64,000 bases of DNA from a bacterium endosymbiont of Escarpia laminata (lineage in GTDB: Bacteria; Pseudomonadota; Gammaproteobacteria; Chromatiales; Chromatiaceae). Made by a program: the position numbers and the translations under genes. Of the stretch, positions 15,416 through 23,252 are shown piece after piece (the stretch's first letter is position 1; each line of letters starts with the position of its first letter). The stretch lies in the NCBI GenBank assembly GCA_003660235.1, contig QGON01000055.1, forward strand, positions 34,017 to 98,016, written 5' to 3'. The notes under the pieces are model-generated. The model was given only the letters and a program-made list of their open reading frames with translations. It searched no databases and was not told the origin of the DNA.

Positions 15416-15530
15416 TACCCCGCTGCAAGCAGGCGGGGTATTGCTAAGGAGTTGCCCGAGAATCTTTCTGATTCTCATCGCAACATCGATTTTTAACGTG
15501 GCAAGCCACGGGGAATTACATCCTCAGTGA
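15416..15530. repeat. REP-like palindromic element
   Basis: TACCCCGC-N9-GCGGGGTA (15416-15440) is a perfect hairpin. A further short dyad GTGGCAAGCCAC follows at about 15498-15509, just before the right direct repeat. Paired GC hairpins of this kind resemble REP or IS200/IS605-related sequences. No transposase is present. Confidence 0.4.
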
Positions 15531-15655
15531 TTAACACAGCCTATTCTCAACCGGCATGGTCCCAAAAACTCCAGGCCGGTTGAGGGGATAGCCTTCGTGT
15601 AATAGGAATTCTGCTGTAACATTACTGTTCCCATCACATGCATTGCATATGCTTA
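15531..15655. repeat. Right copy of the ~124-bp direct repeat
   Basis: Same orientation as 10333-10455 and about 90% identical, including the central hairpin (AACCGGCATGG / CCAGGCCGGTT) and the end TGCATTGCATATGCTTA. Its right end is the 3' end of the cytochrome fusion gene, so this copy is attached to its native gene. Confidence 0.85.
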
Positions 15656-16455
15656 GGCCCCTGGCACTCCAAGGCCCGTTTGTCCCACAGGCTTTTTATA
15701 TATACGACCAGATTCTCCGCATCCTTTTCATCCAGCCCCTTTGTTTTCCAGGCCGGCATACGCTCTGTTCGCTGTGAGCCGTCAAGGATCGTCTTGACCA
15801 AAGCTTCATCGGTGTGATGCCAGGCATGGGCCGAACCATCCAGAGCAGGAGCCATGATGTAGTTCTTATTGGTCAAGGCTTCCAGCGTATAGGTTTCACC
15901 TACCCCGTCCACACCATGGCAACTCTGACAATGTTCCGTAAAGAGTTTTTGTCCTTGCCTGCCAGATTCGGTAAGTGGTTTTTTACTGCTACCAAGGCGA
16001 TACCAATTTTCTCCCCCGTCACTCGAGACAATGATTTTGCCATATTGATTAAGGCCAACAAGCCTGTTTGGGTCATCTGCGGTTACCGAGAGCTGTGTCA
16101 ATACCTGTGCACCAAACTTGTTATTGACGGGTGTCCACATAGACTCTGAGCCACGCATGCGAAGCAATCCTTTTCCGGCGACAAATGCATAGAGCGTACT
16201 ATCAGTCGTTTCGCTGATCATGGTTGCAGGCAGCCTGAACGGGTAGGAGAGGTTCCAGCTCAGGCCTTTGTCACGACTGACATACAGACCTTTATCCGTT
16301 GCCACATGGAGCTGTGAGGGCGTTCCGGCATGCCAGGCAACCCCCTTTGCCTTGGGCAGGGTTTCCAAGGTGAGCGTTTCGCCCTGGGTAATGGATACAA
16401 ACATTGAGAGTGACAGTGCGATCAGCAATATAAAACAGGTCTTGTTTACTTTCAT
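15634..16455 (-). CDS. BNR-repeat domain fused to cytochrome c, secreted
   Basis: 273 residues from the ATG at 16455 (GAGG 6 bases upstream; an ATG four codons earlier is weaker). Signal peptide to about residue 26 (SITQG). About 27-165 holds BNR/Asp-box repeats (SRDKGLSWN, SSDGGENWY), as in Ycf48- or sortilin-type propellers, but only enough sequence for a partial propeller. About 170-260 is a class I cytochrome c with CQSCHG and a distal Met in RMPAW. A Cys/Met/His tail follows (LECQGPKHMQCM). The tail may bind copper. It likely passes electrons in the periplasm while docking a partner with the BNR part. It heads towards the direct repeat and follows a 60-bp repeat shared with another promoter region. 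Confidence 0.8.
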   Translation of the reverse strand: MKVNKTCFILLIALSLSMFVSITQGETLTLETLPKAKGVAWHAGTPSQLHVATDKGLYVSRDKGLSWNLSYPFRLPATMISETTDSTLYAFVAGKGLLRMRGSESMWTPVNNKFGAQVLTQLSVTADDPNRLVGLNQYGKIIVSSDGGENWYRLGSSKKPLTESGRQGQKLFTEHCQSCHGVDGVGETYTLEALTNKNYIMAPALDGSAHAWHHTDEALVKTILDGSQRTERMPAWKTKGLDEKDAENLVVYIKSLWDKRALECQGPKHMQCM

Positions 16456-16477
16456 TGTGCGCCTCATCTATTTCCAA

Positions 16478-16537
16478 TAAAGCTGAGTTGAGCAGCTTGC
16501 CTGCTCAAACAAAACTTATACCCGGAGGGTGTAATCA
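16478..16537. repeat. 60-bp repeat, copy 1, upstream of the BNR-cytochrome gene
   Basis: 58 of 60 bases match 18428-18487. It contains the perfect hairpin TTGAGCAG-N5-CTGCTCAA and a near-palindrome TTATACCC-GGA-GGGTGTAA. Both copies lie directly upstream of secreted-protein genes on the minus strand, so the repeat looks like a shared promoter/operator. The second dyad resembles metal-repressor operators of the CsoR type, which is an inference. Confidence 0.7.
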
Positions 16538-16927
16538 TTTAATCCCCGCCTTATGTTGTTCACGTCGAACAAAGGCGATGATGTGTTCTGTTGCCTCCGG
16601 AGTGACATCCGGCAGAGACTTCATGTCACCGAAGCTCCAGTGGTGTGATCTAACCCCATCTCTCACAGCAAAATGAAACGTAAGATCAGCATGGTGGGCC
16701 GGTCGATAGATCTGATGAACCAGCGGTGGACCTTGTTGTGTTCCCCGTCCACTCTGTCCATGACACGTGACACAATATTGATTGAACAGCACCCGCCCCT
16801 GTTGTGCATTACCTTTGAAACCAACAGGTGGCAGATGCATGGCTTTGCGACGTTCTTCGGGATCCAGACCCTCACAGGCGACCAGGACCAGTGGAAGGAT
16901 CAAGACCATATATAACTGCAGCTTCAT
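16535..16927 (-). CDS. Cytochrome c lipoprotein
   Basis: 130 residues. The lipoprotein signal ends in the lipobox LVAC (Cys at about 18), so the protein is anchored to a membrane facing the periplasm. One heme motif CVTCHG (about 52-57) follows GRVLFNQY; a distal Met is probable in FGDMKSLPD. PPVGFKGNAQQGR at the front is typical of small class I cytochromes. It is a single-heme electron carrier, probably serving the copper-oxidation or detoxification enzymes around it. It lies 80 bases upstream of the BNR-cytochrome gene on the same strand. Its stop codon overlaps the 60-bp repeat. Confidence 0.85.
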   Translation of the reverse strand: MKLQLYMVLILPLVLVACEGLDPEERRKAMHLPPVGFKGNAQQGRVLFNQYCVTCHGQSGRGTQQGPPLVHQIYRPAHHADLTFHFAVRDGVRSHHWSFGDMKSLPDVTPEATEHIIAFVRREQHKAGIK

Positions 16928-16974
16928 ACGTTAAATCTCATAACGCTGCGCATGTAGGATGGAATGATGACCAG

Positions 16975-17832
16975 CTACTGCTTTTTCGCTTTCTGCTCTG
17001 ACAACAAACGGTCTACTGCAGTCTGCAAGCTGGAAACCGGCAAAGCGCCGGCAGTAGCAAAAACATCACCGCTAACATGATTGAGAAAGATCGTTCCGGG
17101 CGTACCTGAGATCCCGGCTTTAACACCATCCTCATAATCTTCTCTGACTCGGGTGGTCATCCTTCCACTATCGAGGCAAACCCTGAATGTCTTGCCATCC
17201 AGGCCGATCTCCTCAGCCAGTGGCACCAGACGATCAATTGGGAATCCCCTGCCGTTGGAAGTCGTGCGTTGATAGATCAGATCGGAGTAACGCCAGAAGG
17301 CGTCGTTTCCTCCCAGTTCCGCTGCGCACTCTGTTGCCTCGGCCTCCTTCTGTGCACCGGGGTTGTGAAACTCAAGAGGAAAATGCCGGTAAACCCAGTT
17401 GACTTTGCCCGCATTCTGTTCGATCAGCTTTTTTACGTTCGGGTGATACCGTTTACAGAACGGGCATTCGAAATCCGAGTACTCAACCAGACTGACTGGC
17501 GCATTGGGATCACCATAGATATGATCCCGTTGCGGTGAAACCGGACGAAGATTTCTTGCATGTTCCGCGCTTTTGCGACGCTTGCCTTCTGTCGCCGCTA
17601 CACGCTTCTTCTCGATATAGGATTCGATGCCCTGCTCTATAACCCGATCCATGAAGCCCTCTTCATCGATCAACCGTCGCAACTCTTTTCTGACCTCTTC
17701 TGCAATGGTCGCTCTGTCTGCCATCGACCCGCCGGAATCCGCACGGACAGCAGAGCTGATCGCAACAGCACCCATTACGCATCCAACCAATAATATGGTC
17801 AGAAATTGCCTACTTGATCTATTATTAATCAT
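16975..17832 (-). CDS. Secreted DsbA-family thioredoxin-fold protein
   Basis: 285 residues. An N-terminal signal or anchor (about 8-31) is followed by a helical, charged region (about 40-95; EEVRKELRRLIDEEG), then a DsbA-like thioredoxin domain with active site CPFC (in YSDFECPFCKRYHP) and cis-Pro loop ISGTPGTIF. The inserted helical domain is present, with an additional Cys in ATECAAEL and one in FRVCLDSG. The family includes DsbA, DsbG/DsbC-like and BdbD proteins that oxidise or isomerise periplasmic cysteines. Near many cytochrome c genes it may help keep heme-site cysteines correct. It could also repair thiols oxidised by copper. Confidence 0.85.
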   Translation of the reverse strand: MINNRSSRQFLTILLVGCVMGAVAISSAVRADSGGSMADRATIAEEVRKELRRLIDEEGFMDRVIEQGIESYIEKKRVAATEGKRRKSAEHARNLRPVSPQRDHIYGDPNAPVSLVEYSDFECPFCKRYHPNVKKLIEQNAGKVNWVYRHFPLEFHNPGAQKEAEATECAAELGGNDAFWRYSDLIYQRTTSNGRGFPIDRLVPLAEEIGLDGKTFRVCLDSGRMTTRVREDYEDGVKAGISGTPGTIFLNHVSGDVFATAGALPVSSLQTAVDRLLSEQKAKKQ

Positions 17833-17945
17833 TGCTCTCTGCCCTCATGAATTTATTGATATTGCCCAGCTTCGGTTGTGAAATCTCATATCTGGAAAAG
17901 GAGGCGCTCAGGAACCCCCCCCTTTTCCGACAGCTATTCCAGTTA

Positions 17946-18386
17946 CTAAGGCATATAGTGGATCCCACCAAAATGCTTCTGCCCATCAGCTGTCTTGAAC
18001 AGCACCATCAACTGATATTTTCCCGCTGATGCCAGGTCATAACCGGCCATATACCAATCCCCCATCTTCATCAGCATCTTGCTGCTCTCCTTACCATCGG
18101 GGCTGGCCACCTTGGAGTTGGCGGTGATGTCATTCAAAACACGGCCACCCTGCTCCACCTTGATCATCAGGTTGTGACTGCCACCATGTTGCATGCCCTC
18201 TTTGGCCTGCATCACATGGAAGCTGACGGTGTAGCCGTCGATCTGGGTCTTCTCCAGGAACATCTTCGGCTGGGCTGTCATGGCATCATGGCTGCTATGA
18301 TCCATGGCGTGGGCCATGTCGGCATAGCCAACTGCTGCAACGCTGCTGAGGATGGCAAAGGTCAGGCTCTTCAGGACTTTTTTCAT
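17946..18386 (-). CDS. Secreted Met/His-containing protein, relative of the 3317-3790 protein
   Basis: 146 residues from the ATG at 18386 (GGAG 7 bases upstream). Signal peptide to about residue 27 (ADMAHA). The mature start is His-rich (MDHSSHDAM), then a compact domain with GYTVSFHVM, MQHGGSHNLMIKV, GDWYMAGYDL and GKYQLMVLF. The motif layout parallels the sigma-54-controlled protein at 3317-3790. It stands just downstream of CusCBA on the same strand, in the place where a CusF-type periplasmic carrier is often found, so a copper-chaperone role is reasonable. The family is otherwise unknown to me. The 60-bp operator-like repeat lies upstream. Confidence 0.75.
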   Translation of the reverse strand: MKKVLKSLTFAILSSVAAVGYADMAHAMDHSSHDAMTAQPKMFLEKTQIDGYTVSFHVMQAKEGMQHGGSHNLMIKVEQGGRVLNDITANSKVASPDGKESSKMLMKMGDWYMAGYDLASAGKYQLMVLFKTADGQKHFGGIHYMP

Positions 18387-18427
18387 GTTGTATCTCCACT
18401 CGTTTAAGATAGGTAAAAGGATTGTGT

Positions 18428-18487
18428 TAAAGCTGAGTTGAGCAGCTTGTCTGCTCAAACGAAACTTATACCCGGAGGGTGTAATCA
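18428..18487. repeat. 60-bp repeat, copy 2, upstream of the Cus-linked periplasmic gene
   Basis: Same element as 16478-16537, with two base differences. TTGAGCAG-N5-CTGCTCAA and TTATACCC-GGA-GGGTGTAA are both kept. The conserved dyads suggest selection on the binding site rather than simple drift after duplication. Confidence 0.7.
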
Positions 18488-18495
18488 GTAGTTAA

Positions 18496-18568
18496 GTCGG
18501 GTTACGGTGCGCGCACAGTATTGTGCAAAATAAAAATTTTGTTCTGTTGCGCATCTAACCCGACCTAC
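18496..18568. repeat. REP-like inverted repeat
   Basis: GTCGGGTTA (18496-18504) and TAACCCGAC (18556-18564) flank a spacer with an inner GCGC pair and an AT-rich centre. This is a familiar dispersed intergenic repeat type in gammaproteobacteria. It lies between CusA and the 60-bp repeat. A related element is at 26441-26551. Confidence 0.5.
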
Positions 18569-18612
18569 GCGTAGTGTGCTCAACAGTTACAAACTCATCA
18601 TTCATCCAGCAA

Positions 18613-21600
18613 TCAGGCTTCGCTGTTTTTCAGTAGCTCCTCCGCTTCCTCGACGGTTCCACTGGAATAGAACCGTTCCTTGAACTGCAACACCAGGCCA
18701 TAGATCACCGGCAGTACCAGCATGCAGAGCACGGTGACACTCACCATGCCCCCCACCATCGGGGCGGCGATGCGTTGCATCACCTCGGAACCGGTACCGG
18801 TGCTCCAGAGGATCGGCAACAGGCCGGCAATGATGGCGGTGGCGGTCATGGCGATGGGGCGCACCCGCTCAGACGTGCCCTTGAGCACCGCATCCATCAG
18901 TTCACTCTTGGTCAGGCAGCCAGCCTCACCGTGAATGGTTCTCTGGTGGCGCGCCTCCGCCACGGCCTGATCGATGAAGGTCAGCACCAGGATGCCGATC
19001 TCCGCTGCCACCCCGGCCAGGGCGATAAAACCCACCACCACCGCCACCGACAGGTTGAAGCCGTACCAGTAGACCAGCCAGATGCCGCCGATCAGGCCGA
19101 AGGGGATGGAGAGCATCACCACCAGCGGTGAGCTGAGGTTGCCGAAGTTGAAATAGAGCAGCAGAAAGATGATCAGCAGGGTCGCCGGCACCACGATGCG
19201 CAGCCGCTCCTCGGCCCGCTCCATGTATTCGAACTGCCCCGACCAGACCAGGGCATAACCCGGCGGAATCTTCACCTGCTCACTCACGGTCTTCTTGGCC
19301 ACAGCCACATATCCGCCAATATCCGAGGTGCTGATATCGACATAGATCCAGGCGTTGGGCCGGGCATCCTCACTCTTGATTACCGGCGGCCCCCGGCGCA
19401 GATGAATCTCCGCCACCTGGGCCAGGGGGATGGATCCACCACCGGGGGTGGGGATCAGCACCCGCTTGAGCCGCGCCGGATCATCCCGCAACTCTCTCGG
19501 GTAACGCAGGTTGATCGGATAGCGCTCCAACCCCTCCACCGTGCGGGAGACGTTCATGCCACCGATGGCGGACTGGATCACATCCTGCACATCACCCACG
19601 GTGAGTCCGTAACGGGCCGCTTCCTTGCGGTCGATGTCGATGTCGAGGTAGTAGCCTCCCACCGCCCGGTCACCAAATGCGGAGACCGTATCGGGCACCG
19701 TCTTCATCACCCGTTCGATCTCTTTCGACAGGGACTCCAGCACGCCGAGATCCGGCCCACTGACCTTGATGCCGATGGGGGTCTTGATGCCGGTGGAGAG
19801 CATGTCGATACGGGTCTTGATCGGCATGGTCCAGCTATTGGCCAGCCCCGGGAACTTGATCGCCGCATCCATCTCGTTCATCAGTTCCTTGGTGGTCTTG
19901 GCGGGATCGGGCCACTCTTCCCGGGGCTTCAGCCGAATCGTGGTCTCCAGCATCGCCAGGGGCGCCGGATCGGTGGCGGTCTCGGCCCTCCCCACCTTAC
20001 CGTAGACCGTCGCCACCTCCGGGAAGGTGTAGATGATCTTGTCGGTCTGTTGCAACAGCTCCTTGGCCTTGGTGATGGATATGCCCGGGTAGGTGGTGGG
20101 CATGTAGAGGATGTCCCCCTCATCCAGGGGCGGCATGAACTCACTGCCCAGTTGCTGCAACGGCTGCAGAGTGAAGCCCAGCAGCACCACTGCCCCCGCC
20201 AGGGTCAGCCAGCGCACCCGGATCGCCAGCGACAAAAGCGGACGGTGCAGCAGATGGATCAGACGATTGATGGGGTTTTTCGCCTCAGAGATAATCTTGC
20301 CACGGATGAAAAAGCCCATCAGCACCGGCACCAGGGTTACCGCCAGGATCGCCGAGGCGGCCATGGCGTAGGTCTTGGTGAAGGCCAGGGGACTGAAGAG
20401 CCGCCCCTCCTGGGCCTGCAAGGTGAACACCGGCAGGAAGGAGACGGTGATGATCAGCAGCGAGAAGAAGAGCGCCGGCCCCACCTCCCTGGCAGAGTTG
20501 GCGATGGCATGCCAGCGTTCACGATCACTCAGCTTGCGGCCAAGCCGGTGAGCCGTCTGTTCCAGATGTTTATGGGCGTTCTCGATCATGACGATGGCGC
20601 CATCCACCATCGCACCGATGGCGATGGCGATGCCACCGAGGGACATGATGTTGGCGTTGATGCCCTGCGCCTGCATCACCGTGAAGGCCATCAGGATACC
20701 CACCGGCAGGGTGAGGATCGCCACCAGGGCGGAGCGGACGTGCAGCAGGAAGATGATGCAGACCAGGGAGACCACGATCGACTCCTCCAGCAACTTGTGT
20801 TGCAGATTGTCCACCGCCCGCTGGATCAGATCGGAGCGGTCATAGACCGGCACGATCTCCACCCCGTCCGGCAACCCCGCTTTCAACGCCTCCAGTTTCT
20901 CTTTTACCCGCTGAATCGTGGTCAGGGCATTTTCACCAAAACGCATCACCACCACACCGCCGACGGTCTCACCCTCGCCGTTCAACTCGCCCAGGCCACG
21001 CCGCAGCTCCGGTCCCAACTGCACCTGGGCGATGTCCCGCAGGCGCACAGGGGTCCCCCGGCCATCCACCGCCAGCGGTATCTCCCGCAGGTCATCCAGG
21101 CTCGTGATATAGCCACGGGCCCGCACCATGTACTCGGTCTCGGTCATCTCCACCAGGCGTCCACCCACGTCGTTGTTGGAACGCTTGATGGCATGTTTCA
21201 CCTTGTCCAGGGTGATGCCGTAGGCGACCATGGCGTTGGGGTCCACTTCCACTTGGTACTGCTTGACGAAACCACCAATACTGGCCACCTCCGCCACCCC
21301 GGGCACCGTCTGCAGGGGATAGCGCAGATACCAGTCCTGGATCGAGCGCAGCTGGGAGAGATCCTGGTTGCCGCTACGGTCCACCAGGGCGTATTCGTAG
21401 ACCCAGCCGACCCCGGTGGCATCCGGCCCCAGAGTGGGATTGATCCCATCGGGGAGCCGACTGGTGACGTAGTTGAGCTGCTCCAGCACCCGGGAGCGAG
21501 CCCAGTAGAGGTCGGTCCCATCCTCGAAAATGATGTAGACGAAGGAGAGACCGAAGAAGGAGTAGCCCCGCACCGTTTTGGCGTAGGGCACCGAGAGCAT

Positions 21601-21816
21601 GGCGCTGGTCAGCGGATAGGTGACCTGCTCCTCCACCACCTTGGGGGCCTGGCCGGGAAACTCGGTGAAGACGATTACCTGTACGTCCGACAGATCCGGG
21701 ATCGCATCCAGCGGGATCTGTTTCACCGCCCAGATGCCCGCCGCCAGCAGTAGCAGGCTGCTGAGGATGATCAGGAAGCGGTTGCGCAGGGAACCGTTGA
21801 TGACCCACTCGATCAT
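18613..21816 (-). CDS. cusA: Cu(I)/Ag(I) RND efflux pump, CusA type
   Basis: 1067 residues with the 12-helix RND layout and two large periplasmic loops. The region TMPIKTRIDMLSTGIKTPIG is the CusA-type segment; its methionines belong to the Cu/Ag path in CusA. The proton-relay acidic residues lie in TM4 (GAMVDGAIVMIEN). It would drive proton-coupled export of Cu(I) or Ag(I) from periplasm or membrane through the CusB/CusC-like partners. Its start overlaps the end of the CusB-like gene by 4 bases. The C-terminus ends in a short charged tail. CzcA-type specificity (Zn, Co, Cd) is less likely given the Met residues. Confidence 0.93.
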   Translation of the reverse strand: MIEWVINGSLRNRFLIILSSLLLLAAGIWAVKQIPLDAIPDLSDVQVIVFTEFPGQAPKVVEEQVTYPLTSAMLSVPYAKTVRGYSFFGLSFVYIIFEDGTDLYWARSRVLEQLNYVTSRLPDGINPTLGPDATGVGWVYEYALVDRSGNQDLSQLRSIQDWYLRYPLQTVPGVAEVASIGGFVKQYQVEVDPNAMVAYGITLDKVKHAIKRSNNDVGGRLVEMTETEYMVRARGYITSLDDLREIPLAVDGRGTPVRLRDIAQVQLGPELRRGLGELNGEGETVGGVVVMRFGENALTTIQRVKEKLEALKAGLPDGVEIVPVYDRSDLIQRAVDNLQHKLLEESIVVSLVCIIFLLHVRSALVAILTLPVGILMAFTVMQAQGINANIMSLGGIAIAIGAMVDGAIVMIENAHKHLEQTAHRLGRKLSDRERWHAIANSAREVGPALFFSLLIITVSFLPVFTLQAQEGRLFSPLAFTKTYAMAASAILAVTLVPVLMGFFIRGKIISEAKNPINRLIHLLHRPLLSLAIRVRWLTLAGAVVLLGFTLQPLQQLGSEFMPPLDEGDILYMPTTYPGISITKAKELLQQTDKIIYTFPEVATVYGKVGRAETATDPAPLAMLETTIRLKPREEWPDPAKTTKELMNEMDAAIKFPGLANSWTMPIKTRIDMLSTGIKTPIGIKVSGPDLGVLESLSKEIERVMKTVPDTVSAFGDRAVGGYYLDIDIDRKEAARYGLTVGDVQDVIQSAIGGMNVSRTVEGLERYPINLRYPRELRDDPARLKRVLIPTPGGGSIPLAQVAEIHLRRGPPVIKSEDARPNAWIYVDISTSDIGGYVAVAKKTVSEQVKIPPGYALVWSGQFEYMERAEERLRIVVPATLLIIFLLLYFNFGNLSSPLVVMLSIPFGLIGGIWLVYWYGFNLSVAVVVGFIALAGVAAEIGILVLTFIDQAVAEARHQRTIHGEAGCLTKSELMDAVLKGTSERVRPIAMTATAIIAGLLPILWSTGTGSEVMQRIAAPMVGGMVSVTVLCMLVLPVIYGLVLQFKERFYSSGTVEEAEELLKNSEA

Positions 21817-23252
21817 GGTTTGCTCCCTGCATCCAGGGTAAAGCCGCTCATATCCATCACGTCGGAACCACTGCTATCGAGGCGCATCTCATCCATCGAC
21901 ATGTCAGGTGCGTCCATCGACATCCCCTGCATATCCAACTCCACCCCACCAACAGACTGATCGGCTTTGGCCGCCTCCAGCATCTTGGCAGTCGCCTCCC
22001 GCAGCTTGGATTCGGAATCGATCAGGAACAGGGCAGAGGCCACCACCTCCTCACCGGCCTTCACTCCGTCGAGCACCTGCACCCAGCCGTCGCTGTTCTG
22101 ACCCAGAGTCACCTCCCGCGGCTCGAACTTGCCTGGCGCGCGCACCACGAAGACCTGTTCCCGTTCACCGGAGCGCACAATCGCTGAATCCGGCACCACC
22201 ACTGCATCTTTCTGCAGCCCGGTATTGAGGGTCACGTCGGCGAACATATCCGGCTTCAGGGCCAGTTGCGGGTTATCCAGCTCCAGACGCACCTTGATGG
22301 TCCGGGTCCTCGCCTCCGCATAGGGATAGATATAGGAGACCCTGCCCTCGAAGGTCCGGCCCGGCATACTCTTCAGGGTCAACTGTGCCTTGTCACCGAT
22401 GCGCACCCAGGGCAGCTCATGTTCATAGACATCGACCTGCACCCATACCTTGGTGAGATCGGCAAGACGGTAGAGTTCGCTCTTGGGGGTCACATACTCC
22501 CCCTCGCTCACACTCAGTTTCATCACGATACCGTTGAAGGGGGAGTGGACATGCAACGCCTTGAACGTCTTACCGCTCTGTTCCAACTCCCGTATCTGAT
22601 GTTCCGGCACATCCAGCAGCTGCAACCGCTCGCGGGAGATCTCCGCCATCTGACGGGCGCCATCACGGATATCAGGATACTCACTCTCACCCAATGTCTT
22701 CAGATTGCGCAACGCCAGCAGATACTCATGCTGACTGCTGACCAGCTTGGGTGAGTAGATGGAGAAGAGGATGTCATCCTTCTTGACCGGCTCCCCTGTT
22801 TTGTTGATGAAGAGTTTTTCGATCCACCCTTCGGTCTTGGGGTGCAGACGGGTGATACGGGTCTCATCGGCAATCACCCGCCCCAGCGCCCGCACCGAGC
22901 GTGAAAAGGCCTGACGTTTGGCCTTGACGGTGCGCACGCCGATATTCTGTACCGTTACCGGGTCTATCTTCACCGTACCTGCGGGTTCATCCGCCGCCCC
23001 GCCGTCATCGGCGTAGACCGGCAGGTAGTCCATGCCCATCTCGTCCTTGGTGAACACCGGGGATGTGATGGCCGGATTCATCGGGTTGCGCCAGAACAGG
23101 GGTTTCTTCCCCTCATCTTTGACCGGTGCGGCAACCGCAGCCTCCACGCCAGGCACTGTCCAGGGTATCTGCGGCTGGTAACCACTCAGCCAAACTCCAG
23201 CTCCTATGCCAACCAGCAGCGCGACCGTGAGACCTATCGGGTATTTATTCAT
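21813..23252 (-). CDS. cusB: Periplasmic adaptor of the Cus efflux system, CusB type
   Basis: 479 residues. An N-terminal membrane anchor (about 7-24) is followed by a heavy-metal-binding domain (WRNPMNPAITSPVFTKDEMG, then MDYLPVY; about 54-81) typical of Cus adaptors. Next come barrel-sandwich and alpha-hairpin regions (PKTEGWIEKLFINKTGEPVK) and a membrane-proximal domain. The last 60 residues are Met/Asp-rich (LDMQGMSMDAPDMSMDEM), an added copper-binding tail not usual in E. coli CusB. The adaptor links the RND pump to the outer-membrane channel and can load metal into it. It overlaps both neighbours by 4 bases, showing strict coupling. Confidence 0.92.
   Translation of the reverse strand: MNKYPIGLTVALLVGIGAGVWLSGYQPQIPWTVPGVEAAVAAPVKDEGKKPLFWRNPMNPAITSPVFTKDEMGMDYLPVYADDGGAADEPAGTVKIDPVTVQNIGVRTVKAKRQAFSRSVRALGRVIADETRITRLHPKTEGWIEKLFINKTGEPVKKDDILFSIYSPKLVSSQHEYLLALRNLKTLGESEYPDIRDGARQMAEISRERLQLLDVPEHQIRELEQSGKTFKALHVHSPFNGIVMKLSVSEGEYVTPKSELYRLADLTKVWVQVDVYEHELPWVRIGDKAQLTLKSMPGRTFEGRVSYIYPYAEARTRTIKVRLELDNPQLALKPDMFADVTLNTGLQKDAVVVPDSAIVRSGEREQVFVVRAPGKFEPREVTLGQNSDGWVQVLDGVKAGEEVVASALFLIDSESKLREATAKMLEAAKADQSVGGVELDMQGMSMDAPDMSMDEMRLDSSGSDVMDMSGFTLDAGSKP

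Noticed and set aside
19402..21753. 783-codon open frame on the plus strand
   Set aside because: Antisense to CusA, with a His/Gly/Gln-rich composition typical of the complement of a GC-rich gene. No start signal or domain.
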